From Paenibacillus sp. HGH0039 (GTDB taxonomy: Bacteria > Bacillota > Bacilli > Paenibacillales > NBRC-103111): a stretch of DNA of 64,000 bases. Location: NCBI RefSeq assembly GCF_000411255.1, contig NZ_KE150413.1:2879123-2943122 (forward strand), in the 5' to 3' direction. A model generated the notes under the pieces. The model saw only the letters and a program-made list of their open reading frames with translations, had not been told where the DNA came from and made no database searches. Within the stretch, counting starts at the first letter, position 1. Each line of letters begins with the position of its first letter. Position numbers and translations under genes: made by a program. Positions 46,601 through 56,570 of the stretch are shown here, piece by piece.

Positions 46601-49600
46601 CGGTGTTTTTACCGGTTCTTCCGTTTCCAATACGGTATCTGTTCCGGTTTACCAACCGGTGCTCTCGGCCGTCAAGAGCGCCGATACGGCAAAAGCTACT
46701 GTCGGAGACAGTGTGACCTACACGGTGAGCTTGACGAATAACGGCAACTACAACGCGAGCATTACGCTGACGGACCCGATTCCGGCCGGTTCCTCGTTCG
46801 CCCCGAACAGTGTAACGGTTAACGGATTGCCGCTGGCCGGCGCCGATCCGGTTACGGGAATATCCGTCGGAACCGTTTCGCCGGGAACGACATCGACCGT
46901 TACTTTTCAAACGGTAGTAAATTCTTTGCCCGCCCCGCCGCAGCTCAGCGATCAAGCTGCCGCCGCGTACACGTATCGTCTTCCGGACGGAAGAACTCTT
47001 ACCGGTACGGTGTCGTCCAATACGCTTACCATCCCGGTTTCGGCGCCCAACGTATCGGTTGTCAAAACCGCTTCCGTCACAGATGCGGTAATCGGCGATA
47101 CGGTGACGTACACGATTGTCGTCACGAACAACGGGATAGAAGCCGTATCGGATGTCGTGGTGACCGATCCGATTCCGGCGGGCTCTTCGTTCGTAACGGG
47201 AAGCGTGAACGTACGGGGAGCGCCTCTGCTTACCGCAAGTCCTGCCGCAGGTATTCCCGTCGGAAGCATTGCGGCAGGCGCTTCCGCGGCCGTAACGTTT
47301 GCCGTACAGGTCAATACTCTGCCCTCCCCGCCGCAGCTTAGCAACCAGGCTTCCGCCAGCTTTACCAGCGGAGCGTTTTCCGGAACGGCCGTCTCCGATC
47401 TTCTGATTGTGCCTGTTTACCAGCCGGTTCTGGCCGCTGTGAAAAGCGCCGGCGCCTCACGTGTCACCGTCGGCGATACCGTTACCTATACCGTTACCGC
47501 AACGAATTCGGGCAACCTGGCCGCCCAGCTTACCGTGACCGATCCGATCCCGGCCGGTTCATCTTTTGTCGCCAATAGTGTGACGGTTGGCGGCGTTCCG
47601 GTCCCTGGAGCCAACCCAGCCGCTGGCATCGCCGCGGGTTCCGCGGGTCCGGGAGCGAGCGTGACGGTAATATTCCAGACCGTCGTCAACACGCTTCCCG
47701 CACCGCCTGTTTTGACTGATCAGGCCCAGGTTTCATATACCTACCGTCCGCCTGATGGACGCTCGCTGACCGGCTCCGTCTCATCCAATAGTGTTACGCT
47801 TCCCGTCTCCCTGCCGAATGTTACGATCGTGAAAAGCCCGTCCGCACCCGATGCGATTCCGGGGGATGTGGTGACCTATACGCTGACGGTTACCAACAGC
47901 GGGACGGGTGCCGTGTCGAACGTCGTGGTAACCGATCCGATTCCAGCCGGCTCCGTCTTCGTTGCAGGAAGCGTAAAAGTAAACGGCACCGCCGTTCCGG
48001 CCGTTAATCCGGCTAACGGTATCTCTGCCGGGACGATTGCGGCAGGAGCTTCATCGACCATCGTCTTCTCGGTGCAGGTCACGTCGCTGCCTTCCCCGCC
48101 GCTGCTTGTAAATCAGGCATCCGTCAGCTACACGAGCGGTTCCTTCAGCGGTTCTGCAGCCTCCAATACGGTCAGTCTTCCTGTCTACCAACCCATCGTC
48201 ACCGTAAAGAAAAGCGCAAATCTTTCGCAAGGAACCGTAGGCGATCTTGTCACCTACTCGATCACAGCCTCCAACAGCGGAAATATCGGCGTTACCGCTT
48301 CGATTACCGATGCGATTCCGGTCGGCAGTGCGCTTGTGTCCAACAGTGTCGCCCTCAATCAAGTTCCCCTTCCGGGAGCCAACCCCGCCGGCGGCGTCGC
48401 CGCGGGCACTCTGGCACCCGGCGCTTCAACGACTCTGACATTTCAGGTGGTGATTACTTCCGTGCCTACGCCTCCACAGTTAGTCGACCAGGCCGCCGTG
48501 TCGTATACTTATCAGCCTCCGGATGGACGGACGGTTTCCGGCTCCGCTTCGTCCAACACCGTCGTGATCCCGGTTTCCGCTCCTAATGTTGTCATAAGCA
48601 AAAGCGCAAGTGCCACGGATGCGGTCGTAGGCGATACGATCGCTTATACGCTTGTCGCGGTGAATAACGGCATTGAAAATGTAACGAACGTGATCGTGAC
48701 CGACTCAATTCCCGACGGCACAACACTCGTGCCCGGAAGCGTAACGGTCAACAGCGTCCCTGTGCCGGGTGCAAACCCTTCCGCAGGCGTACCGGCGGGT
48801 CTGATTGTTCCGGGGGGAGCGGCTGCCGTAACTTTCAGCGTGCTTGTCAACTCCCTGCCGGCCTCCGGACAGCTAGTGAACCGCGGTTCCGTCAGTTTTA
48901 CAAGCGGCACGCTCTCTTTCTCTTCTTTATCGAACACCGTTACCGTTACCGTCTATCAATCCATTTTGTCCATAGCCAAAAGCGCAAATACAGTCAACGC
49001 AACCGTAGGGGATACGATTACCTACACGCTCGTGCTTGCCAACAGCGGAAACATTGCCGCTTCGACAACTGTGACGGATCTGATTCCGGCCGGTTCCGTC
49101 CTGCTCGACAACAGCGTCACCGTCAACGGCTCTCCTCGTGCCGGAGCCGATCCTTCGGCCGGAATTCCCGTCGGTTCCGTCGCACCCGGCGTTCCCGTGA
49201 CGGTCATGTTCCAAACGGTCGTTAACTCGGTTCCGGCCTCATCGATCCTTCTCGATCAGGCTTCCGCAAGCTTTGTATTCGTCCCTCCGGACGGACGTTC
49301 CGTTACCGGTTCAGCCGTGTCCAACACGCTCGTGATCCCGGTCTCAGCTCCCAACGTGACGGTTACGCTTACGACGGCTTCTACGGATGCCGTTCTCGGA
49401 GATGTCGTCTCCTACACCATAACGGCGACCAATAACGGCATCGAGAACGTGACCGGTGTTCTCGCCACGGACTCCATACCGGCCGGATCGGTTTTCGTTC
49501 CGGGAAGCGTAGTTCTGAACGGTACTCCGCTGCCGTCGGCCAATCCTTCTGTGGGTGTTCCCGTCGGCATCATTGCGCCGGGCGCCTCGGCTGTACTCAG

Positions 49601-52600
49601 CTTTCAAACCAGCGTAACGTCGCTGCCTTCTCCGCCCGTCCTGTCCAACAAAGCAATCGTCTCCTTTACTTCGGGCGCTTTTACCGGGTCCAGCACGTCG
49701 GGAACCGTGCTTGTGCCTGTTTATCAGCCGATTCTGGCGGCCGTTAAAACGGCTAATTTCTCCAACGCTACGGTTGGCGATACGATCGCTTATACGATTG
49801 CGGTAACGAACAGCGGGAATATTGCCGCCAGCCTCGTCGTAACCGATCCGATCCCTCCGGGTTCCACTTTTCTGACTAACAGTGTACTTGTGAACGGACT
49901 GCCTCTCCCCGGAGCGGATCCCACGACCGGAATTGCGGCAGGCTCGCTTCTTCCGGGAGCGACGACATTGGTTTCGTTCGAAACCGTTGTCGTTTCCGTC
50001 CCGCCGTCTTCAAGACTGAATGATCAGGCCGCGGTCGCGTTTACTTTCCAGCCTCCGGACGGACGCACCATCAGCGAATCTGTCAGTTCCAATCCCGTAA
50101 CGATTCCAGTATCCGCGCCGAACGTTACGGTTACGAAAACCGCCGGTTCCACGGATGCCGTCGTCGGCGATACCATCGCCTACACCATCACCGCCACAAA
50201 CAGCGGCATCGAAAATGTGACCAACGTCGTTATTTCCGATCCGATCCCGGTCGGCTCGGTTCTTGTCCCGGGCAGTGTAACCCTGAACGGACTGCCTGTT
50301 CCTGCGGGTAATCCGGCTGCCGGCATTCCTGCCGGAATTATCGCGCCAGGCGCGTCGGCCGTTCTCCGTTTCCAAGTGACGGTTACTTCTCTGCCTTCTC
50401 CGGCCCAGCTCTTGGATCAGGCTACGGTCAGCTTTACTTCCGGCGCTTTTACAGGATCTTCGGTCTCCGAGCCTCTCTCCATTCCCGTATATCAGCCTAT
50501 TCTCACCTTGGCCAAAAGCGGAAATTCAACTAACGCAACTGTAGGCGACACGATCACCTATTCGATTCTGGTAACCAATTCCGGCAATATCGACGCTGCC
50601 GCTACGATCACGGACCCCATTCCCGCCGGCTCCGCCTTCTTTGTGAACAGTGTCGCGGTGAACGGCACATCGTACCCCGGGTCCGATCCGTCCACGGGCA
50701 TTGCAGTCGGGTCCATTGCGCCCGGAAGTTCCACTCTAGTCACTTTCCAGGTGATTGTCACTTCCGTTCCGGTACCGCCTTCGCTCGTCAACCAAGCTTC
50801 CGCCAGCTTTACTTTCGTTCCGCCGGACGGACGTATTATCCGGGAATCCGCCGTCTCCAACGTAGTCTCCATTCCTGTATCGGCACCCGATATCGCGGTC
50901 ACCAAAACGGTCGGTTCCACGGATGCGGCAGTAGGCGATACGATCACCTACACGATTACCGCTTCGAACGCCGGTATCTCCGGGGTGACTAACGTCGTCG
51001 TGACCGATCCCATTCCAACCGGTTCCGCATTGGTCCCCGGGAGCGTGACCTTGAACGGGATCGTTCAGCCCGGCGCTAACCCGGCTGCCGGTATCGCAGT
51101 CGGATCTGTAGCGCCCGGCGCGGTAGCGACGGTTTCTTTTCAAGTTACCGTCACCTCCCTGCCGTCACCTCCCGTCTTGTCCAATCAGGCGAGAGTCAGC
51201 TACACATCCGGAGCTTTTTCCGGCAGTTCTCTATCGGACCCGGTAGTCATCGGCGTGTATCAGCCGATACTCAGCGTAACCAAAAGCGCGAACACCGCCA
51301 ATGCCACGGTGGGTGATACGATCGTCTACACGATCCTCGCGACCAATTCCGGCGATATCGCAGCGGTAACGACGATTTCGGATCCGATTCCGGCCGGTTC
51401 GGCATTTATAGCCAACAGTGTGACCGTGAACGGACAGCCGATCCCCGGAGCGGATCCGACCGTAGGGATTGCAGTCGGCCCGATCCCGCCGGCAGGTACG
51501 GCCGGAGTGACTTTCCAAGTTGTCGTTACTTCCGTCCCGTCTCCGCCGACACTCGTCGACCAGGCAACCGCCGCCTTCACCTTCCAGCCGCCCGACGGAC
51601 GGACGCTGAGCGGTACTGCCCTTTCCAACGCCGTCAGCATACCGGTATCGGCTCCGAACGTGACCGTGGCCAAGAGCGCCAGCGCAGCGGACGCCGTATT
51701 CGGAGATACGGTGACGTATACCATCACGGCGGCAAACAACGGAATCGAGGCGGTAACCGGTGTTATTGTAACCGATCCGATTCCGGCCGGCTCCGCTTTC
51801 GTTCCGGGCAGCGTAACACTGGGCGGAACGCCTCTTCCTTTGGCGCAGCCCGACGCGGGTATCAATGCCGGAACGATCGCAGCGGGGGCAACTGCCACTG
51901 TCACCTTCCAGGTTACGGTCACATCGCTGCCTTCACCGCCTGTTCTGTCCAACCAGGCTGCCGTAAGCTTCACATCGGGAGTTTTCTCCGGTACTTCTTA
52001 CTCCGACCCGGTTACGGTACCGATCTATCAGCCGATTCTTCAACTCGTCAAAAGCGCTAATTTCTCCAATGTGACCGTCGGGGACACTCTGACTTATACG
52101 ATACAGACAACCAACAGCGGAAATATCGCCGCCGCCCTCATCGTATCGGACCCTATTCCCGCAGGATCGCAGTTTATTGAAAACAGCGTCAGCGTAAACG
52201 GAATTCCCGTGCCGGGGGCTTCACCCGCTGCCGGAATAAACGCCGGTAGTGTTCTCCCGGGAAGTACGGCTTCCGTCATGTTCCAGGTTCTCGTTACATC
52301 GGTTCCCAATCCGCAGCAATTGACGGATCAGGCTTCGGCCGCATTTACTTTCCTGCCGCCGGACGGACGCACCGTAAACGGCTCCGCCGTTTCCAACACC
52401 TTATCCATTCCGGTATCGGCTCCGAACGTATCTGTCGTGAAGGGAACGACTGCGGCCGATGCCATATTCGGGGATATCGTCACTTACTCTATCGCCGTCA
52501 CGAACAACGGAATAGCCGCGGTGACCAATACCGTCGTAACGGATCCTATCCCGGCCGGCTCCGCTTTCGTACCGGGCAGCGTCACGGTAGGAGGCACAGC

Positions 52601-55520
52601 CAGGCCCGGTACGAGTCCGGTTACGGGAATACCTGTGGGCACCCTTGCGGCAGGCAGTACGACTGTGGTGACTTTCCAAGTCACCGTCCAGTCTCTGCCG
52701 ACGCCCCCTCAGCTTTACAACCAGGCGTCCGTCGCGTTTACAAGCGGGGCATTTACGTTCTCTTCCGTGTCGAATCCCGTTGTCGTGCCGATCTTCCAGC
52801 CTATTCTTACCGTCGCAAAATCAGGCAGTTCGGACAATGCAACCGTGGGAGACACGGTCACTTATACGATTGTCCTCACGAATACGGGCAATCTTGCAGC
52901 GAGCGCATCGGTAACCGATCCGATTCCTCCGGGATCTTCTTTCGTGCCGAACAGTGTCACGCTGAACGGGATACCCTTGCCCGGAACCGATCCGGTTACG
53001 GGCATACCAACGGGATCAATTGCCCCGGGCGGGTCCGCTGCCGTTACCTTTCAGGTGCTCGTTACGGCCGTTCCGGCTCCTCCCCTGCTTATCGATCAGG
53101 CATCGGCGCAGTTTACTTTCGTTTCTCCGGACGGAAGGACGAATACGGGATCGGGCGCATCGAACACGGTCATTGTTTCGGTATCTAATGTCCCTGTCAC
53201 AGCGGTCAAGGAGACTGATTTGCGAAGCTCCATCCTCGGCGATACCATCCGGTATACGATCACCGTAACGAACAAGGATGCCGATCTTATCCGGGAAGTC
53301 GTGCTCACTGATCCGCTTCCGCAGGGTTCCGCTTTCGTGAAAGGCAGCGTAACCGTGGACGGGATTGTCCAGCCCGCTGCCGATCCGAATACCGGCATTC
53401 CCGTCGGGCAACTGGCATCCGGAGCCTCGGTCTCCGTTTCTTTCCAGGCGTCCGTTGTATCGCTTCCATCTCCTCCGGAGCTTACGAATCAGGCTGTTGT
53501 TTCTTTCGTCAGCGGTGCCGAAGCCGAATCCATTGTATCCAACTCCGTCACCATTCCTGTTCTTCAGCCGGTTCTGACGGTTCAAAAGACGGGCGGAGCA
53601 GACAGCGTGGCGGCCGGTGATACCGTTCTATATACGATTACAGCGGCGAACACCGGATCCACCGGCGCATTTACTACTATCACGGATTTACTGCCGCCGG
53701 AAACGGTTCTCGTGCCGGACAGCGTTGCCGTCAACGGCACCGTGATTCCCGGCGCCGATCCCGCCACGGGAATCACGGTCGGTACCATTGCTCCGGGTGC
53801 GTCGGCGTCGGTCTCCTTCCGCGTGCAGGTTACCGTGATACCGCCGGAAGGTATTCTCGTAAACCAGGCGCTGTCCGCCTACTCGTTCCAGACCCCGGAC
53901 GGCCGCACGCATGAAGGCAGCTCTGCTTCGGAACCGGTTGTGATCCCTGTCACGCCGCACTCCGTCAGCCTGCTCAAAAACAGCACGGTAGAAGCTGCCG
54001 CAATCGGCGATGTTCTTGCGTTCGGCATTACCGTGACGAATGGAGGGCAGGCCCCGGCTGCCGATATGATCGTCACAGATCTCTTGCCGGAAGGAACGTC
54101 TTTCGTGCCGGGAAGTGTGACGGTCGACGGCACCGCTCTTCCGGATGCCCGGCCTCAAGCCGGAATTACCTTGGGGGCCGTTCCGCCGCAGAGCACAGTC
54201 CTGATCGGATTCCAACTGGAAATCACCTCCGTTCCGGCTTCGACCCAGCTCGTCAATACGGCATCGGCAAGCTTCACGTATGCGGGCAATTCCTATACGG
54301 TATCCGCCAGTTCCGACGCCGTATTCGTCTACGAGTATGCGATCGAAGCCGTGAAAAGCTCAGTCCAGACCATTGCCACGATCGGCTCCGAAATCGCTTA
54401 TAACGTGCTGGTGACGAATACCGGAACGATTGCCGTGAGCTCGCTCGTCTTGACCGACCGGCTGCCGGCGGGGACGCAGCTCGATGCGGGCAGTATCCGT
54501 ATCGACGAACAGCTCCAGCCCGGGGCCAATCTCTCCACAGGATTATCCCTGCCCTCACTCGGGCCTGGCGGTTCTGCGAGTATATCCTACTCGGTGACGG
54601 TAACGGAGCAGCCCGATTCCGGTCAAATTGAAAACCAGGCTCGGATTGAAAGCTCGTATATTCTCCCGGACGGTAAAACCTATTCGGACGTGGTTGCATC
54701 CAATCTCATCGGTATAAACGTGCAATCCCCAGTGATCATTGCGGAAAAATCGGCATCGCCCGGAATCCGCGTCCTGGGAGATGTCGTCGAATACACCGTA
54801 GCGATTCGGAACAGCGGAACACTTGCAGCGGATGTTATCCTGCAAGATCTGCTTCCGTCCGGCTCGGCCTACCTCCCGGATTCCGTGACCGTTAACGGAG
54901 AGCCTCGTCCAGGGGCGGACCCGTCCGATCTGGCAATCGGACTTCTGGCTCCCGGCACTGCTGTAACAGCAGCTTTCCGTTTAACCATAACGTCGCTTCC
55001 CGCGGAGGGTCTTCTCCGGAACCGGGCTACGGCAACGTTTACGTATCAGCTGCCGGACGAAACAGCCATTTATACCGGCGCAGCCGCATCCAATGAAGTC
55101 GTCCTGCCCGTTTTTGCACCGGCTGCGTCGATTGATTTGAATGTTGACAGCCATGAAGCGGCCCCGGGAGATGTACTGACCTATACGGCCGTCATTACGA
55201 ATACAAGCCGCGCGCCAATCGTTGAAATCTTTACGCAAAATGACCTCCCCGCCGGTCTCGCTTTCGTACCCGGAAGCGTTCGTATTAACGGGATGGCCGC
55301 ACCTAACGCGGACATAACCGCGGGAATCCCGCTCGGAGAGCTTCAGGAAGGCGCGAGCATTACCGTTCAGTTCGCCGTCGCCGTACTTCCCGCTACGTAT
55401 GGGTTGATTTCACTTCGGCTGCCTGTCGGGTTCTCTGTCAGGCTCCCGGATGGCCGCCTTATTTCCGGCAGCCAGCAGTCCAATCCGGTTACCGTTCGGA
55501 TCGTTCAACACGAGGAGTAA
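43680..55520 (+). CDS. Giant DUF11-repeat protein (3946 residues)
   Basis: A unique N-terminal domain of about 350 residues (MAFLQRYAANQTGAITFTGN, STVLYAELIWGGSYLDG, AGWTLAVVYQNPSLPFRNLS) is followed by about 28 tandem DUF11-type beta-sandwich repeats of roughly 128 residues. Each carries GDTVTYTI, DPIPAGS, a SVTVNG turn and a SLPSPPQL linker. Two repeat classes alternate: one enters with VSAPNVTV and has NNGIE, the other enters with VYQPIL and has NSGNIA and the YxPPDGR loop. Repeats 23-28 lose this regularity. I saw no cysteine, no signal peptide and no sorting or membrane anchor. Related proteins in Bacillus and Paenibacillus are thought to be surface or spore-layer proteins; export route is open. 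GGAGG precedes the ATG by ten bases. Confidence 0.9.
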   Translation: MAFLQRYAANQTGAITFTGNTLGLSRSETAGVPGTVDSIGAYTTTDTTLQYGTYPAGTTSLYTSNSSAAVLTLPAGSTVLYAELIWGGSYLDGTVNNTAFINNPITFTTPAGTSSVTQDAATVYNVTFAVSPSSVLAYVRTANVTALVSAGGAGTYTAKSIVGTLAVPDPTANHAGWTLAVVYQNPSLPFRNLSLGVGAEIVQATSGAVNVVISGFATPAQGTLKGRALISAQEGDANKTGDQALFGPTTSSLTALSGANNFAANFFASQLNKDDGTLDTTGTFGTRNAINGAPGTLITGGRQGWDITNVDISTTLKNAQTSAILQLTTSGDGYIVNANAIQIDINAPLVTVTKTASVTGAVIGDTVTFTIAVRNTGLVDASNTVFTDPIPAGSALVPNSVTVNGTARTGTDPSAGILLGTISAGSTTTVTFRVTVTSLPTPAQLSNQATASFSFQSVTGGPVISGSVPSNTLAVPVYQPVIGLVKTANTSTATVGDTVTYTLKATNTGSIRAAATLTDPIPAGSAFVTGSVTVNGTSQPAANPATGFSVGNIDAGGGVVTVTFQTVVTSVPAGGRLTDQGTASYTYSPPDGRTLSGSAVSNTLSIPVSAPNVTVVKTAGSTDAVVGDTVTYTITATNNGITAVTGVVVTDPIPAGSSFVTGSVTVNGTAVPAANPATGVPVASIAAGSSAVVTFRVNVTSVPSPAQLANQATVSFSSGAFTGSSLSNTITLPVYQAVVSAVKSVSPASATVGATLTYTVTVKNSGNLPVSLNVSDPVPAGSTFLAGSVTVNGTSLPAANPAVGFAAGSLAAGASSVITFQTVVTSLPATSRLVDQATVSYTYQPPDGRTLTGSVVSNEVSVPVSAPNVTAVKSVSNTAATVGDVITYTIVAANGSSVPVTSVVITDPIPAGTTFNTGSVTVNGTPVPAANPAVGVPVGAIAAGASTTLQFKVSVTSLPSPATLGNQATVSFTSGVFTGSSVSNTVSVPVYQPVLSAVKSADTAKATVGDSVTYTVSLTNNGNYNASITLTDPIPAGSSFAPNSVTVNGLPLAGADPVTGISVGTVSPGTTSTVTFQTVVNSLPAPPQLSDQAAAAYTYRLPDGRTLTGTVSSNTLTIPVSAPNVSVVKTASVTDAVIGDTVTYTIVVTNNGIEAVSDVVVTDPIPAGSSFVTGSVNVRGAPLLTASPAAGIPVGSIAAGASAAVTFAVQVNTLPSPPQLSNQASASFTSGAFSGTAVSDLLIVPVYQPVLAAVKSAGASRVTVGDTVTYTVTATNSGNLAAQLTVTDPIPAGSSFVANSVTVGGVPVPGANPAAGIAAGSAGPGASVTVIFQTVVNTLPAPPVLTDQAQVSYTYRPPDGRSLTGSVSSNSVTLPVSLPNVTIVKSPSAPDAIPGDVVTYTLTVTNSGTGAVSNVVVTDPIPAGSVFVAGSVKVNGTAVPAVNPANGISAGTIAAGASSTIVFSVQVTSLPSPPLLVNQASVSYTSGSFSGSAASNTVSLPVYQPIVTVKKSANLSQGTVGDLVTYSITASNSGNIGVTASITDAIPVGSALVSNSVALNQVPLPGANPAGGVAAGTLAPGASTTLTFQVVITSVPTPPQLVDQAAVSYTYQPPDGRTVSGSASSNTVVIPVSAPNVVISKSASATDAVVGDTIAYTLVAVNNGIENVTNVIVTDSIPDGTTLVPGSVTVNSVPVPGANPSAGVPAGLIVPGGAAAVTFSVLVNSLPASGQLVNRGSVSFTSGTLSFSSLSNTVTVTVYQSILSIAKSANTVNATVGDTITYTLVLANSGNIAASTTVTDLIPAGSVLLDNSVTVNGSPRAGADPSAGIPVGSVAPGVPVTVMFQTVVNSVPASSILLDQASASFVFVPPDGRSVTGSAVSNTLVIPVSAPNVTVTLTTASTDAVLGDVVSYTITATNNGIENVTGVLATDSIPAGSVFVPGSVVLNGTPLPSANPSVGVPVGIIAPGASAVLSFQTSVTSLPSPPVLSNKAIVSFTSGAFTGSSTSGTVLVPVYQPILAAVKTANFSNATVGDTIAYTIAVTNSGNIAASLVVTDPIPPGSTFLTNSVLVNGLPLPGADPTTGIAAGSLLPGATTLVSFETVVVSVPPSSRLNDQAAVAFTFQPPDGRTISESVSSNPVTIPVSAPNVTVTKTAGSTDAVVGDTIAYTITATNSGIENVTNVVISDPIPVGSVLVPGSVTLNGLPVPAGNPAAGIPAGIIAPGASAVLRFQVTVTSLPSPAQLLDQATVSFTSGAFTGSSVSEPLSIPVYQPILTLAKSGNSTNATVGDTITYSILVTNSGNIDAAATITDPIPAGSAFFVNSVAVNGTSYPGSDPSTGIAVGSIAPGSSTLVTFQVIVTSVPVPPSLVNQASASFTFVPPDGRIIRESAVSNVVSIPVSAPDIAVTKTVGSTDAAVGDTITYTITASNAGISGVTNVVVTDPIPTGSALVPGSVTLNGIVQPGANPAAGIAVGSVAPGAVATVSFQVTVTSLPSPPVLSNQARVSYTSGAFSGSSLSDPVVIGVYQPILSVTKSANTANATVGDTIVYTILATNSGDIAAVTTISDPIPAGSAFIANSVTVNGQPIPGADPTVGIAVGPIPPAGTAGVTFQVVVTSVPSPPTLVDQATAAFTFQPPDGRTLSGTALSNAVSIPVSAPNVTVAKSASAADAVFGDTVTYTITAANNGIEAVTGVIVTDPIPAGSAFVPGSVTLGGTPLPLAQPDAGINAGTIAAGATATVTFQVTVTSLPSPPVLSNQAAVSFTSGVFSGTSYSDPVTVPIYQPILQLVKSANFSNVTVGDTLTYTIQTTNSGNIAAALIVSDPIPAGSQFIENSVSVNGIPVPGASPAAGINAGSVLPGSTASVMFQVLVTSVPNPQQLTDQASAAFTFLPPDGRTVNGSAVSNTLSIPVSAPNVSVVKGTTAADAIFGDIVTYSIAVTNNGIAAVTNTVVTDPIPAGSAFVPGSVTVGGTARPGTSPVTGIPVGTLAAGSTTVVTFQVTVQSLPTPPQLYNQASVAFTSGAFTFSSVSNPVVVPIFQPILTVAKSGSSDNATVGDTVTYTIVLTNTGNLAASASVTDPIPPGSSFVPNSVTLNGIPLPGTDPVTGIPTGSIAPGGSAAVTFQVLVTAVPAPPLLIDQASAQFTFVSPDGRTNTGSGASNTVIVSVSNVPVTAVKETDLRSSILGDTIRYTITVTNKDADLIREVVLTDPLPQGSAFVKGSVTVDGIVQPAADPNTGIPVGQLASGASVSVSFQASVVSLPSPPELTNQAVVSFVSGAEAESIVSNSVTIPVLQPVLTVQKTGGADSVAAGDTVLYTITAANTGSTGAFTTITDLLPPETVLVPDSVAVNGTVIPGADPATGITVGTIAPGASASVSFRVQVTVIPPEGILVNQALSAYSFQTPDGRTHEGSSASEPVVIPVTPHSVSLLKNSTVEAAAIGDVLAFGITVTNGGQAPAADMIVTDLLPEGTSFVPGSVTVDGTALPDARPQAGITLGAVPPQSTVLIGFQLEITSVPASTQLVNTASASFTYAGNSYTVSASSDAVFVYEYAIEAVKSSVQTIATIGSEIAYNVLVTNTGTIAVSSLVLTDRLPAGTQLDAGSIRIDEQLQPGANLSTGLSLPSLGPGGSASISYSVTVTEQPDSGQIENQARIESSYILPDGKTYSDVVASNLIGINVQSPVIIAEKSASPGIRVLGDVVEYTVAIRNSGTLAADVILQDLLPSGSAYLPDSVTVNGEPRPGADPSDLAIGLLAPGTAVTAAFRLTITSLPAEGLLRNRATATFTYQLPDETAIYTGAAASNEVVLPVFAPAASIDLNVDSHEAAPGDVLTYTAVITNTSRAPIVEIFTQNDLPAGLAFVPGSVRINGMAAPNADITAGIPLGELQEGASITVQFAVAVLPATYGLISLRLPVGFSVRLPDGRLISGSQQSNPVTVRIVQHEE

Positions 55521-55629
55521 CAGAACACTGCACGGAAAGACCGTGGAAAGTTCTGCCTGATCGAATCAAAATCGCTCTTTATCCAGATGAGGCAACCCGA
55601 AAACCGGCTGCTTCCATTGATTTCGCTTT

Positions 55630-55666
55630 AACACCCTCTACCACTGTGGTCAGGGTGTTTTTTTTG
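55630..55666 (+). terminator. Terminator of the giant repeat protein gene
   Basis: AACACCCT / AGGGTGTT with an inner ACCAC / GTGGT stem, followed by eight T, 109 bp after the stop. No gene is seen from 55521 to 55824. Confidence 0.82.
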
Positions 55667-55824
55667 CACATAAACAATGCAGCTGTATCTGTTGTGAATG
55701 ATATTGCAGATCACGAGCCAATATACTGCCCGATAGCCGAGTGGAGCGCTCAGAATCACAGAAACGAAAACAGGCGATGGACCCAGTCCATCGCCATACT
55801 ATCACTTCCCCCCTTTGAAGAGCA

Positions 55825-56265
55825 TTATAACGAATTCAATTTAACTCCAAACAACACCTCGCCTCTCGTATTCCATTCTATACTCAACGGCAGCCGCATC
55901 GTCGCCTTTCGACCATTCAATATAACTGAGGCAGCTAGCAGCAGCTCTTTTGGTACATTCAAATGTCTTCTGGTTTCCCGGTTGCATTTCTTAAGGACAA
56001 TGTCGAGTAATTTCTTGAAAAGTTCAACGGGAACATCTTTTGCTTTCATTGAAAAGGTTGAATAGTTGACAGCCGGAAGCCCTCTCAAGGTTGCTCGATC
56101 TGCACCATCACGAAAGCCATTCCACTGTTCAAAAGCAGCCTGTGCCCAATATTAAAGCAAGGTATATACACTGAACGTACGTGCTTTATCCTGACAGCCA
56201 ATCCATTCAACTACCGATTCGACTTCTTCTTTCAACAATAAAGGTTGCAACTTAGCTTGAAACAT
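55825..56265 (-). pseudogene. IS4-family transposase remnant
   Basis: From ATG at 56265 the frame reads MFQAKLQPLLLKEEVESVVE, meets an in-frame stop after TFSVYTLL, then continues without shift as YWAQAAFEQWNGFRDGADRA and RGLPAVNYSTFSMKAKDVP, the conserved N-terminal region of IS4-type transposases. After NVPKELLLAASVI, where the first catalytic aspartate would come (LVDST), the sequence diverges and stops. The catalytic domain is absent. No terminal inverted repeats were found. Confidence 0.75.
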
Positions 56266-56365
56266 GGTGGAATTTTTTATAGGATCGCCTCGTTTCGAAA
56301 TCGAATTGTGTGGTGCAATCGATTTCACAGAAAAGGCGCCTTTTTGCTATATATTTTTATGTATA

Positions 56366-56560
56366 TTATTGGTCAATCAACAGGCGTGCATCGATTGTTT
56401 TGATTGCATAATTCAAAGAAGTGAAGCTTGCTGCATAAAACACAAAGATTAGAATGGACGGATTCCATTTGGAGAATCCTGCGGAGTATTTCATAGAAAT
56501 CGTCCCGGACAACTCTAAAATTATGGCAAGCAGTAACAGCAGCCAACCCTTCAAATGCAC
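56366..56560 (-). pseudogene. SMR (EmrE-like) multidrug transporter, truncated
   Basis: The 64-residue frame starts like a small multidrug resistance subunit: GWLLLLLAIILELSGTISMK (helix 1 with the essential membrane glutamate) and SILIFVFYAASFTSLNYAIK (helix 2). After TID it leaves the family sequence and stops, losing helices 3 and 4. Full SMR proteins have about 105-115 residues. The bases downstream do not restore the rest. It lies between a transposase remnant and the Ugp-like operon. Confidence 0.72.
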
Positions 56561-56570
56561 CTCTTCCCTT

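Noticed and set aside
43878..55238. Many long minus-strand and other-frame ORFs inside the giant repeat gene (up to 352 codons)
   Set aside because: They recur with the repeat period, are rich in Arg, Gly and Asp or low-complexity valine/threonine, and lack ribosome sites. They are shadows of the GC-rich repeat coding frame.
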